Source of the DNA: Orlajensenia sp037404875 | GTDB lineage: Bacteria; Actinomycetota; Actinomycetes; Actinomycetales; Microbacteriaceae | Assembly: GCF_037404875.1 (NCBI RefSeq) | Contig: NZ_JBBELO010000022.1 | Span: forward strand, 62,001-126,000 | DNA length: 64,000 nt | Reading direction: 5' to 3' | Shown here: in pieces, positions 1 through 8,690 of the stretch | How positions within the stretch are numbered: position 1 is the first letter of the stretch | Layout of the letters: each line of letters opens with the position of its first letter | Notes under the pieces: model-generated | Told to the model about the DNA's origin: nothing | The model's database searches: none | What the model saw: only the letters and a program-made list of their open reading frames with translations | Translations under genes and position numbers: made by a program

Positions 1-753
1 GATGTCTGGGAGCTCTACCACGTGGATGAGGATCGCTCGGAGTCCAAGAACCTCGCCGCCGAGCATCCCGAAAAGCTCACGGAGCTCATCGACGCCTGGT
101 TCGCCGAGGCCGAGGCCAACTTCGTGCTGCCGCTCGACGACCGCACGCCCATCGAACTCATCTCCATCGAACGGCCCCAGTCCGAGCCGCGGCGCGAGCG
201 CTACGTCTACTACCCCGACGCGACGGCCGTGCCCGAGGGCGTCGCCGTCAACGTGCGCGGCCGGTCGTTCAAGATCATCGCCGACGTCGATCTCGGCGCC
301 GACGCGCAGGGAGTGCTGTTCGCACACGGGTCCCGCTTCGGCGGCCACGCGCTCTTCCTCAAGGACGACAAGGTGCACTACGTCTACAACTTCCTCGGCA
401 TCCCGCCGGAGCAGCATTTCGTCTCGGAGGCCCTCACGCCCGGACCGCACGCTCTCGGCGTGGAGTTCGTGCGCGAAGGAGCGGGAAAATACGGCGAGTC
501 CACCGGCACCTGCAGGCTGTACGTCGACGACACGGTGGTGGCCGGGGGCCCGATGCGTGCCCAGATCGGCAAGTTCACCCTCTGCGGTGATGGGCTCTGC
601 ATCGGTTACGACAGTGCGGATGCCGTCAGCGGCGAGTACTCGAATCCGTTCCCGTTCTCGGGCGGCAAGCTGCTCGGGGTGGCTGTGGACGTGAGTGAGG
701 AGCAGTACCTCGACCTCGAGCTCGAGGCCTTGGCGATGCTGTCGAGGGAGTGA
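1..753 (+). CDS. Arylsulfatase, C-terminal part (5' end outside window)
   Basis: The open frame enters at base 1 and encodes the last 250 residues of a sulfatase-family hydrolase that cleaves sulfate esters. The opening residues (WELYHVDEDRSESKNLA, then LPLDDRTP) match the stretch that follows the catalytic domain in actinobacterial arylsulfatases. After it comes the family's C-terminal beta-rich region, with YYPDATAVPE, GVLFAHGSRFGGHALF and YVYNFLG segments. The formylglycine motif (CxPxR) and the metal ligands would lie upstream and cannot be seen. The gene ends at TGA 751-753, just before a palindromic repeat array, and converges with the permease gene on the other strand. The family call is strong; the substrate is unknown. 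Confidence 0.85.
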   Translation, partial: DVWELYHVDEDRSESKNLAAEHPEKLTELIDAWFAEAEANFVLPLDDRTPIELISIERPQSEPRRERYVYYPDATAVPEGVAVNVRGRSFKIIADVDLGADAQGVLFAHGSRFGGHALFLKDDKVHYVYNFLGIPPEQHFVSEALTPGPHALGVEFVREGAGKYGESTGTCRLYVDDTVVAGGPMRAQIGKFTLCGDGLCIGYDSADAVSGEYSNPFPFSGGKLLGVAVDVSEEQYLDLELEALAMLSRE

Positions 754-770
754 CGCGACCTCCCGAATCT

Positions 771-1040
771 CGCTGTTCGCTGAGCTCGTCGAAGGGCCGC
801 GAGCCCCTACCCAGAGCCCGTCCGCTGAGCCTGTCGAAGCGCCGTGCGCCGCCTTTCGAATCCCGTTCGCTGAGCTTGTCGAAGCGCCGTGACCCGCCTC
901 GAAGTGGGCCCCGTTCCCTTCGACAGGCTCAGGGAACACTCCCTGCAAACCCCCACCACCGCTGTTCGCTGAGCCTGTCGAAGCGCCGTGACCCGCCTCT
1001 CGAAGTGGGCCACGTTCCCTTCGACAGGCTCAGGGAGCAC
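771..1040. repeat. Array of palindromic repeats (core TTCGACAGGCTCAG)
   Basis: This non-coding stretch between two convergent genes holds six copies of a short motif. The forms TTCGCTGAGCxxGTCGAAG at about 775, 822, 866 and 964 read forward; TTCGACAGGCTCAGGGA at about 919 and 1020 are the inverted form. The last four make two inverted pairs, and the pair unit itself is directly duplicated with a period near 100 bases (863-945 and 962-1043). The inverted pairs could form hairpins and act as a bidirectional terminator or a REP-like element. No gene of about 300 bases or more is supported between 754 and 1056. Confidence 0.8.
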
Positions 1041-1056
1041 TCCCCCGTTCCCAGGG

Positions 1057-2250
1057 TCAACGGCGACCGTCCGCCTTCGCCGCCTTCGCCGCCCGACGCG
1101 CGCCCTTCGCGTCGGCCGTCTCGGCGTCGAGGAGGGCCTTCGTGCTCGTCAGGTCGCCGAGGGCCGGCCGCAGCCAGCGGGCGCGCGGGTTGGAGTCCAC
1201 GAGCAGCATGCGCACGAGCAACGACAACGGGATGGCGAGAATGGCGCCGACAGGGCCGGCGACGACCGCCCAGAACAGCACGCTGAAGAAGGTGAGAGTC
1301 TGGCTCAGGGCGACGGCATTGCCGACGACCTTCGGCTGGATGATCGACTGGATGACGGCGTTGATGATGCCGTAGATGACGACGACCGCAACGACCAGAG
1401 GCCACCCGCCGACGAGCGCTCCGAAGACGAGCGGCGGGATGATCGCGATGAAGTACCCGATGTTGGGTATGAAGCTGCAGAGGAACGCGAGCATTCCCCA
1501 GAGCGCTGCGCCCGGAATGCCGAGCAGGGCGAGCGCGACGCCGTTGATCACACCCTGCGCGACGCCGAGCGCGGTGGTCACGACCATGTAGCTGCGCACT
1601 CCGTGGGCGAACTCGACGAGCGCGCTCACGAGGGCGGGCCGACGCGGCTCGAGCTGGTGCAGCAGCGTCGGCCCGAAGCCGGCATCCGCCGCCATCAGGA
1701 TGAGCATGGTGAGCACGATGACCAAGCCGGTCGTGACGCCGGCCGCACTGCCGAGCAGCCCGCCCGCGAGCGCGACGAGACGGGAGGGATCGAAACCGGA
1801 GATGATGGCCTCAACCTGCGCCTGCCCGATGCCGAGGGAGGCCAGCCAATCGCCGAATGACTCCAGAGCGGCCTGCAGCTGAGGGCCGTAGTGGGGAAGC
1901 AACGTCGTGAATTGGGCGAAGGCCACGAAGAGCGCCCAGCCGAATGCCGCGAGCAGCAGGACCACGGTGAGGATGACGGATCCGGTCGCCAGTCCCCGCG
2001 GCACCCCGCGCTTGATCAGCGTTGTCCGGAGCGGGTGCACGCAGATGGTCAGGACGAGGGCGAGGAACGTCGGCGCGAAGATCGACTGGATCGCGGCGAG
2101 TCCGAAGGCCGAGACGGCCGCGCCGCCGAGCCCCATGAGGATGAATGCGGCCCGGTGCGGATCGGCGTCGCGCGAGGTCTCCCGAGGGGTATCGTCGCCG
2201 GATGCCGGTGCCGTTGAAGGTTCTGCAGCGCCCTTACGTCGAAACCACAT
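1057..2250 (-). CDS. AI-2E family transporter (permease-like membrane protein)
   Basis: This is a 397-residue polytopic membrane protein of the AI-2E/YdbO-type exporter-like family. Hydrophobic pairs occur near residues 36-70 and 80-105, followed by a soluble segment and then the conserved C-terminal membrane bundle. That bundle contains the signatures SFIPNIGYFIAIIPP and IQPKVVGNAVALSQ. The tail is Ala/Lys-rich and cytoplasmic. I chose the ATG at 2250 because GGGAGGG lies 5-11 bases upstream; an upstream start at 2286 would lack such a site. Members move small solutes or autoinducers or act in Na+/H+ exchange, so the substrate here cannot be stated. Confidence 0.85.
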   Translation of the reverse strand: MWFRRKGAAEPSTAPASGDDTPRETSRDADPHRAAFILMGLGGAAVSAFGLAAIQSIFAPTFLALVLTICVHPLRTTLIKRGVPRGLATGSVILTVVLLLAAFGWALFVAFAQFTTLLPHYGPQLQAALESFGDWLASLGIGQAQVEAIISGFDPSRLVALAGGLLGSAAGVTTGLVIVLTMLILMAADAGFGPTLLHQLEPRRPALVSALVEFAHGVRSYMVVTTALGVAQGVINGVALALLGIPGAALWGMLAFLCSFIPNIGYFIAIIPPLVFGALVGGWPLVVAVVVIYGIINAVIQSIIQPKVVGNAVALSQTLTFFSVLFWAVVAGPVGAILAIPLSLLVRMLLVDSNPRARWLRPALGDLTSTKALLDAETADAKGARRAAKAAKADGRR

Positions 2251-2372
2251 CGGCCCTCCCGCAATCGCCTGCTGCCGTCGCTTCACCGTACGGCCGGCGC
2301 ATGCGTCTGGCGGGGAGGCTCACCCGAGAGGAGTGAGGTTGTCTCGCCTCGAAGCGGTCGGGCGCGCCCCGC

Positions 2373-4823
2373 TCACAACTTCTCGATGGGCGCGATCTTG
2401 ATGAGCAGCTTCTTCAGACCGGCGGTGTCGAACTGCACGTGTGCGACGCGCTTGCTGCCCTCGCCGGTGACCTGCGCCACGCGACCCTCGCCGAAGTTGT
2501 CGTGACGGATGCGGTCCCCCGCGACCAGTTCGAGGTCGCCGTTGTCTCGCACCTGGGCGCCGACCGTATTCGGCCAAGCCGCCTTGGGCCTGGATGCGGG
2601 CGGCAGGGCGTAGGCCGCCGCGCTGTCGTCGAAGTAGCCCGTGTCGCGCTGGCCGAACACGCGCCGGGCGTTCAGGGCGCGCGGTTGCGTTCCACCGCGG
2701 GAGTTCGCGGCGCCGGGCGATTGCCGCCACTCGATCAGCTCGCCGGGAATCTCCTGCAGGAACCGGCTCGGCATCGCCACGCTCGTGTCGCCGAACTGCG
2801 AGCGGGTCATCGCGAGCGAGAGGTAGAGCCGCTTCTTCGCGCGGGTGATGCCCACGTAGAACAGCCGGCGCTCCTCGGCGAGGCCGCCGGGCTCGTTCGC
2901 GCTCATCTTGTGCGGGAGCAGCTCCTCCTCGATGCCGGTGAGGAAGACCGCCTCGTACTCGAGGCCCTTCGCCGTGTGCAGGGTCATGAGCGAGACGGTT
3001 CCGGAGGAGTCGTCGAGCTCATCGGCCGCCGCCACGAGCGAGACCTGGGTGAGGAAGTCGACGAGCGTCGCATCCGTGTTCTCGCGCACGAAGTCGCGGG
3101 TCTGCGCCACGAGCTCCTCGACGTTCTCGGCGCGCGTCTCGTCTTGCGGGTCGCGGCTGGAGCGCAGCGCCTCGAGCAGCCCGCTCTCGGTGACGAGGTG
3201 GGTGAGCACGTCGGAGACCTTCGAGGCGCCACCCGGCCGTGCCGGGTCGGCCATCGCGGCCGCCTCGTCGAGCAGTCGTGCCAGCGACAGGATGGCGCCG
3301 GTCACCTTGGGACCGAGTCCGAGCCCGCCAGCCTCGCGCATGGCGTCGCGGAAGGTGATGCCGTTCGTCTCGGCGAACGTCGCCAACTGCGTCTCGGTGG
3401 CCGGTCCGATGCCGCGCTTGGGAGTGTTCAGGATGCGACGCAGGGCCAGCTCGTCCTGCGGATTGGCGACGGCGATGAGGTAGGCCATCGCATCCTTGAT
3501 CTCGGCGCGCTCGTAGAACTTGGTGCCGCCGACCACGCGGTAGGGCAGCGCCGAGCGCACGAAGATCTCCTCGAGCGGACGCGTCTGCGAGTTGACGCGG
3601 TAGAACACGGCGATGTCGCGGTACGCCATGCCGGCCCGGTGCAGGGCCTCGATCTCGTCGGCCACGAACTGCGCCTCGTCGTGACCGGAGTACCCGGTAT
3701 AGCCGACGATCTTCTCGCCGTTGCCGACCGCGGTCCAGAGGTTCTTGGCCTTGCGGTCGAAGTTGTTCTCGATGACGGAGTTCGCCGCAGAGAGGATGTT
3801 CTGCGTCGAGCGATAGTTCTGTTCGAGCAGAATGACCGTCGCGCCCGGAAAGTCGCGCTCGAACTCGACGATGTTGCGGATGTCGGCGCCGCGGAACGCG
3901 TAGATGGACTGGTCGGAGTCGCCCACGACCGTCAGGGATGCGCCGGGGATGACCCCGGAATCGTCCTGCAGGTTGGCCACGTGCAGGCCGTCGCGCTCCA
4001 TCGCATCCGCGAGGTCGGCGGGAACCGGCCTCGTCAGTTCCTGGATGAGGGCGTACTGGGCGTGGTTGGTGTCCTGGTACTCGTCGACGAGCACGTGCCG
4101 GAACCGCCGCTGGTAGAGGGCCGCGGTGTCGGGAAAGGCACGGAAGAGGTAGACCGTCTCGGCGATGAGGTCATCGAAGTCGAGCGCGCCGGCAGAACGC
4201 AGCGTACGGGTGTACTGCCGGAAGATCTCGAGGAACGTTGCCTCTTTGGGGTCGCTGAGGTTCGCGCCGCGGGCGTAGGTGTCGGCATCCGTCAGCTCGT
4301 TCTTGAGCTTTGAGATGCGCGCCGCCGCGTTGGCCGGGGTGAAACCGAGCGTGTCGGCCTCGAGCACCTTGATGATGCGCTTCAGCACCGTGCGGCTGTC
4401 GGCCGAGTCGTAGATGGTGAAGGTCTGGGTGAGGCCCATCTTGGCCGCCTCGCGCCGCAGGATGCGCACGCACGCGGAGTGGAACGTCGAGATCCACATG
4501 CCGGATGAGGCGTCGCCGACGAGCGCCGCGACGCGCTCGCGCATCTCGGCCGCCGCCTTGTTGGTGAAGGTGATCGCCAGGATCTGGCTCGGCCACGCCT
4601 CTCGGGTGTCGAGCAGGCCGGCGATGCGATGGGTGAGCACGCGGGTCTTGCCCGATCCGGCTCCGGCGACGATGAGCAGGGCAGGGCCGCGGTACTCGAC
4701 GGCCGCGCGTTGCTGCGGGTTCAGGCCCTCGGTGAGCCCGCTCGAGATGCCGGGTCCGCCGCCCTCACGCGGGTCGTGGACGATGATCGGGGCGGAGGAC
4801 TGGGAGTCGGAAACGGTGCTCAT
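2373..4823 (-). CDS. pcrA: ATP-dependent DNA helicase PcrA/UvrD
   Basis: This superfamily 1A 3'-5' helicase of about 816 residues works in nucleotide excision repair and in clearing replication obstacles. All helicase motifs are visible: NPQQRAAVE (Q motif), GAGSGKT (Walker A, about residue 55), DEYQD (motif II, about 248), VVGDSDQSIYAFRGA (III), EQNYRST (IV), TLHTAKGLEYEAVF (V) and RRLFYVGITRAKKRL (VI). The C-terminus has the Tudor-like fold (GDRIRHDNFGEGRV) that in PcrA contacts RNA polymerase. The start is not firm: ATG at 4823 and TTG at 4835 are both possible and neither has a strong ribosome site. Confidence 0.95.
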   Translation of the reverse strand: MSTVSDSQSSAPIIVHDPREGGGPGISSGLTEGLNPQQRAAVEYRGPALLIVAGAGSGKTRVLTHRIAGLLDTREAWPSQILAITFTNKAAAEMRERVAALVGDASSGMWISTFHSACVRILRREAAKMGLTQTFTIYDSADSRTVLKRIIKVLEADTLGFTPANAAARISKLKNELTDADTYARGANLSDPKEATFLEIFRQYTRTLRSAGALDFDDLIAETVYLFRAFPDTAALYQRRFRHVLVDEYQDTNHAQYALIQELTRPVPADLADAMERDGLHVANLQDDSGVIPGASLTVVGDSDQSIYAFRGADIRNIVEFERDFPGATVILLEQNYRSTQNILSAANSVIENNFDRKAKNLWTAVGNGEKIVGYTGYSGHDEAQFVADEIEALHRAGMAYRDIAVFYRVNSQTRPLEEIFVRSALPYRVVGGTKFYERAEIKDAMAYLIAVANPQDELALRRILNTPKRGIGPATETQLATFAETNGITFRDAMREAGGLGLGPKVTGAILSLARLLDEAAAMADPARPGGASKVSDVLTHLVTESGLLEALRSSRDPQDETRAENVEELVAQTRDFVRENTDATLVDFLTQVSLVAAADELDDSSGTVSLMTLHTAKGLEYEAVFLTGIEEELLPHKMSANEPGGLAEERRLFYVGITRAKKRLYLSLAMTRSQFGDTSVAMPSRFLQEIPGELIEWRQSPGAANSRGGTQPRALNARRVFGQRDTGYFDDSAAAYALPPASRPKAAWPNTVGAQVRDNGDLELVAGDRIRHDNFGEGRVAQVTGEGSKRVAHVQFDTAGLKKLLIKIAPIEKL

Positions 4824-4886
4824 GGGCGTGCTCAAGTCTAGGCCGCCTCCCTGACATCCCGGCGGTCCTCGACGGGAAGGCCGACG

Positions 4887-6505
4887 TCACGCACTCGGCC
4901 GTCGTCGGCGCGTCCATGCGAGGAGCGCACCACCGACAGCGCAGGTCACGGCGGCGGCCGCGCAGAGGAGCGCGACCATGGCGCCCGAAAGGTCTTCTCC
5001 CGTCGCCGCGAGCCGGCTCGGCCCTCCGGAGGCACCGCCGGTCGAGGGCGAGGCCGCGGCCGGCGCCCCCGGCGCCGCGCTCGGGATCGTCGGGGCCGGG
5101 GACGGGGTCGGGGACGGCGGGCCGCCGACCTCGGAGAGCACGACCGTCGTCTGCGCCGAGGCGCTCACGGGAGCGTCGTTGGATGCCCGTCGACCGCTCA
5201 CCACGACGCGTGCCGTGAGTGTCGGTGCCGCGGCAGCCTTCGTCGCCGAGGAGCGCTGTTCGACCGTCGGCGGTGCCGCGGCGATGCTGGAGCAGGTGAT
5301 CGTGACCGTGGCAGACGGGTCGAGAGTTCCGACCGACCGCGTCGGGCAATCGGCGATGCTCGCCTGGACGTCGAGCACCGCTTCATCACCGGGGTTGGTG
5401 ATGCTCGCCCGCCACTGGATCGGCTGACCGGACTCGACAGGGTCCGGCGTGCCCGTCAGCGCCGCGGTGAGGGTGCCGGGCACGAGCGCCCGAACGGATG
5501 CCGTGGCGGTGGCCGTCGCCGCATCCGTGGCCGTCGCGGTGGCCGAGTATGCGAGCTGTCCCCGTGTCGTCGCGGTCGTCGAGCACGGCGCCAAGACCGC
5601 CAACGCCCCGGCAGCGATGGTGCCGATCGGTTGAACGCCGCAGGCCGAGGTGATCGCGACGCCGTGGACCGGGGCGTCACCGGTGTTCGTCACCGTTCCG
5701 CTCCAGCTCGTCGCCGACCCGACGAACACCGCATGCGGTGCGCCGGCAACCGCGAGCTCGAGGGGTCCGGGCACCCGCACGCGCACGGAGGCGGTGGCCG
5801 TAGCCGCGATCCTCTCGCCGGTTCCGGGAACGAGAGCCGAGAACGAGCCGGTCGCCTCGATGGGCCCCGATGCCGGCGCCGTGCTCGTACAGGTGATCGC
5901 GGGGGTGGAGGCACCGGCCGGCAACTCCCCGCGAATGTCTCAGCGGGACAGACTCTCGACGTCCACGCCGCATCCTGCAGCCGCGCTCCGCCGCTGTTGG
6001 TCAACTGCAGCGTCCAGGTGAGAGTCGCTCCGGGATCGACCGCGTCGACGGATGCCGTCAGCCTGGCGGTGAGGCCGGTCGGCAGCACATCGACGTAGCT
6101 GGTGACCGTGGGGTCGAGCGTGGTCCCGAGTTCGGGAACATCGGCGAGGAAGGTCGTGACGTTGACCGCGCGGCCGGACGCCGGCGCTCTCGTGACGCAG
6201 GAGAACACCGGCGTCTCGGCGCCGGGAGGAAAGGTGCCCGTGAAGCGCCTGGTGCCGCACGCGGAGCTGCTCCAGCCGAGGTCGGCGAGGTCGGTGGTGG
6301 ATCCGCTGCTGTTCTCCGCAGCGAGGTACCAGGTGATCGACGCCCCCGGTTCGACGGGGTTCGGAGACCCGTAGCTCGTGGTGTAGAAATCGCGCACCGG
6401 CCCGTCGGCGAACGCTGTGGGCGAACCGACGAACGGCATTCCGGCGAGGAGTGCCGCCGCCGCGATGAGGCCCACCCAGAACCGAACGAACCCCCGGCTC
6501 GCCAT
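4887..6505 (-). pseudogene. LAxTG-anchored surface protein with repeat domains, apparent single-base frameshift
   Basis: The gene begins at ATG 6505 with a signal peptide (hydrophobic core near residues 10-33, cleavage after AFA). Three or four DUF11-like repeats of about 100 residues follow, each with a NxG(D/S)-type turn and paired Cys. A Pro/Ser-rich wall-spanning stretch, LAATGED, a hydrophobic helix and RRRRPSA come last, a class E sortase signal. The frame is broken at the CCCC run 5927-5930. Upstream it reads CPAETFAG; downstream, in another frame, it continues LPAGASTPAITC. One extra C restores a repeat matching FTGTFPPGAETPVFSC earlier in the protein, giving about 539 residues. This is either a real mutation, phase variation or a sequencing error. 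Confidence 0.75.
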
Positions 6506-6598
6506 GAGCCAACTGTGGTCTCGTTGTCGGCACCCGTCAAGATGTCGTGCCCGAGCTGCCGGGTCGCGTGGCGCCTCGAGCCCCGCGGGACGCGCGCC

Positions 6599-7615
6599 TC
6601 AGTTGGAGAGTGCCGAACGCGCCTCGACGGCGAGGTCGGGGTGGTCGGCGAAGACGCCGTCGACCCCGGTCGAGAGCACGAGTTCGAACTCGCCGAGCCA
6701 GTCCCCGTAGGCGCCCTTGGGCTTGCCCTGCCGGAACGCGGGAGCGAGGAAGCGGTTCTCGGGCCGGAGGGTCCACGTGAACACGAGCAGTCCGTTCGCG
6801 TGGGCGCTCCCCACGAGGGCGTCGCCGGCCGGCTCGCCCGCGGCATCCGTGCTCAGCAGGAGGGCTTTGTCGACGCTGATGCCGTCGACGGATTCGGCGA
6901 GGGACCGCAACCCGTCTTTCGTGAGGAAATCGGCGTACGGCCGTGCCCCGGCGCCGCGCGCGAGCACCTCGTCGTAGGGGGTGCCCGACTTCTCGAGCAG
7001 GAAGACCCGGCGCGCTCCCACTGCCCGGTTCGCCAGGTCGTGCAGCACCCCGAGCTCGAAGCACTCGAGGGTGAGGCGTTCGTCACGCGCCTGCCAGCCC
7101 GCGGCCGCGACCTCGGCGGCGAAGAGCTCGTCGAGGGGCAGCCCGATGCCCGCGAAATAGCTCGGATGCTTGATCTCGGCCACCATGCCGACGGGGGTAC
7201 CGGCGTCGGCCGAGCGCTCGAGCAGTTCGAACAGGTCGCTCAGCCTCAGAAGCGGGTAGCGAGAGTCGAAGGTCGCGTTCGCGGGCCGCGTCTTCGGGAT
7301 GCGCTCTCGCGCACCCAACGTCGAGAGCTCCGCCCACGTGAAGTCCTCGGTGAACCAGCCGGTGAGCGGCCTGCCGTCCACGACCTTCGTGGTGCGCCGC
7401 CGGACGAACTCCGGATGACGCGCCACGTCGGTCGTGCCGGAGATCTCGTTCTCGTGCCGCACGACGAGCACGCCGTCACGGGTGGCGACGATGTCGGGCT
7501 CCACCGCATCCGCCCCAAGCGCGATGGCCAGCCGGTAGGACGCCGCCGTGTGCTCCGGCCGGTAGCCGGGAGCGCCGCGATGGCCGATGACGAGCGGATG
7601 CGACGCGGATGCCAT
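6599..7615 (-). CDS. Glycerophosphodiester phosphodiesterase
   Basis: This 338-residue TIM-barrel enzyme of the GDPD family hydrolyses glycerophosphodiesters to glycerol-3-phosphate and an alcohol. The N-terminus has the family signature IGHRGAPGYRPEHT (residues 10-23), then VEPDIV (metal ligands) and HENEISGTT. MVAEIKHPSYF in the middle corresponds to the conserved E-x-K. TWTLRPEN and GVFADHPD form the last strands of the barrel. No signal peptide is seen, so the enzyme is probably cytoplasmic. It is codirectional with the surface protein gene but 93 bases away. The glpD gene at 17.5-19.2 kb could use its product, though the two are not in one operon. Confidence 0.9.
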   Translation of the reverse strand: MASASHPLVIGHRGAPGYRPEHTAASYRLAIALGADAVEPDIVATRDGVLVVRHENEISGTTDVARHPEFVRRRTTKVVDGRPLTGWFTEDFTWAELSTLGARERIPKTRPANATFDSRYPLLRLSDLFELLERSADAGTPVGMVAEIKHPSYFAGIGLPLDELFAAEVAAAGWQARDERLTLECFELGVLHDLANRAVGARRVFLLEKSGTPYDEVLARGAGARPYADFLTKDGLRSLAESVDGISVDKALLLSTDAAGEPAGDALVGSAHANGLLVFTWTLRPENRFLAPAFRQGKPKGAYGDWLGEFELVLSTGVDGVFADHPDLAVEARSALSN

Positions 7616-7736
7616 GCCCCAACGCTACTGTCGTGCACGCCTGCAGCGAATTCACGGCAATAATCCGCGCGCGCCGGGTAGATTCATAGGCAGCGGCCGT
7701 GGGCCGCGACACCCCCGCCTGAGAACGAAGGATCCC

Positions 7737-8546
7737 ATGGCAACCAACCCGGCTTTCTCGCGTAACCCCGCTTTCAGCTCCAAGGGCACCGCCGTCGCGC
7801 CCGTGCCGACGGCATCGGCCGAGGAGCTGCAGGCGATGTACAGCGCGCCCGCCGCGAGCGCGGTGGACACCGACCGCATGACTGTCGAAGACACGGTCGT
7901 CAAGTCCGTCGTCGGCTTCGTCGTGCTCATCGCGGGCGCGGTCGTCGGCTACCTCATCACCCCGGCAGCCCCGGCGGTGTTCTGGATCGCCTCGATCGTC
8001 GGCTTCGTGCTGGCACTGGTCAACATCTTCAAGCGCGAACCCTCCGCCCCGCTCATCCTCGCCTACGCCGCGGCGCAGGGCATCTTCCTCGGCGGCATCT
8101 CGCTGATCTACGAGACGCAGTTCTCGGGCATCATCGCGCAGGCCGTCATCGCGACGCTCGCCGTCTTCGGCGTGACTCTCGCGCTGTTCGCGAGCGGCAA
8201 GGTGCGGGCGTCGAAGAAGGCGACCAAGATCTTCATGATCGCCCTGGGCTCGTACGTGGTGTTCTCGCTCGTCAACGTGGTGCTGATGCTGACCGGCGTC
8301 AACAAGGACCCGTGGGGCCTCTACGGCGCCGAGATCTTCGGCATCCCGCTCGGCCTGCTCATCGGCGTGCTCGTGGTCATCATGGGCGCCTACTCGCTCG
8401 TGCTCGACTTCGACGCCATCCAGCAGGGCGTGCGCAACCGCGCTCCCCGCAAGTACGGCTGGTCGGGTGCCTTCGGCATCATGGTCACGGTGATCTGGCT
8501 CTACGTCGAGATCCTGCGCATCATCGGCATCGCCCGCTCCAACTGA
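7737..8546 (+). CDS. Bax inhibitor-1/YccA family membrane protein
   Basis: This 269-residue integral membrane protein has seven hydrophobic segments, starting near residue 58. The N-terminus has the motif NPAFSRNPAFSSKG, which is typical of actinobacterial members. The start at ATG 7737 is preceded by GAAGGA at a good distance; the open frame upstream is not coding. In other bacteria the family includes calcium-leak channels (YetJ/BsYetJ) and partners of the FtsH protease, but the role in Actinobacteria is not established. It is a single gene, divergent from the phosphodiesterase and followed by a strong hairpin terminator. Confidence 0.9.
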   Translation: MATNPAFSRNPAFSSKGTAVAPVPTASAEELQAMYSAPAASAVDTDRMTVEDTVVKSVVGFVVLIAGAVVGYLITPAAPAVFWIASIVGFVLALVNIFKREPSAPLILAYAAAQGIFLGGISLIYETQFSGIIAQAVIATLAVFGVTLALFASGKVRASKKATKIFMIALGSYVVFSLVNVVLMLTGVNKDPWGLYGAEIFGIPLGLLIGVLVVIMGAYSLVLDFDAIQQGVRNRAPRKYGWSGAFGIMVTVIWLYVEILRIIGIARSN

Positions 8547-8560
8547 CCAGTTACATCGAG

Positions 8561-8596
8561 AACGAGCCGTCCTTCGGGGCGGCTCGTTCCGTTTGC
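8561..8596 (+). terminator. Rho-independent-type terminator after the Bax-inhibitor-like gene
   Basis: AACGAGCC at 8561-8568 pairs exactly with GGCTCGTT at 8581-8588 around a 12-base loop, followed by CCGTTT. It starts 15 bases past the stop codon on the same strand. Confidence 0.75.
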
Positions 8597-8615
8597 GCGG
8601 CACACCACCCCGGGT

Positions 8616-8673
8616 CGACTTGCCCTTTCCTGTGGGTTTGGGGCGCCTCGAACCCGCGAAAGGTGGCAAGTCG
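8616..8673. repeat. Imperfect long hairpin between convergent genes
   Basis: CGACTTGCCCTTTC (8616-8629) pairs with GAAAGGTGGCAAGTCG (8658-8673) with a two-base bulge. Inside, GGGTT (8633-8637) can pair with AACCC (8651-8655). It lies between the terminator and the stop of the sigma factor gene, and may serve as that gene's terminator or be a dispersed element. Confidence 0.6.
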
Positions 8674-8690
8674 GGGTCGAGTCGGCCGCC

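Noticed and set aside
771..1040. CRISPR-like array
   Set aside because: Repeats alternate in orientation, spacing is uneven and spacers are not unique; no cas gene is near.
8633..8656. T-arm-like GGGTT...AACCC of a tRNA
   Set aside because: No acceptor, D or anticodon stems; it is the inner stem of the hairpin.
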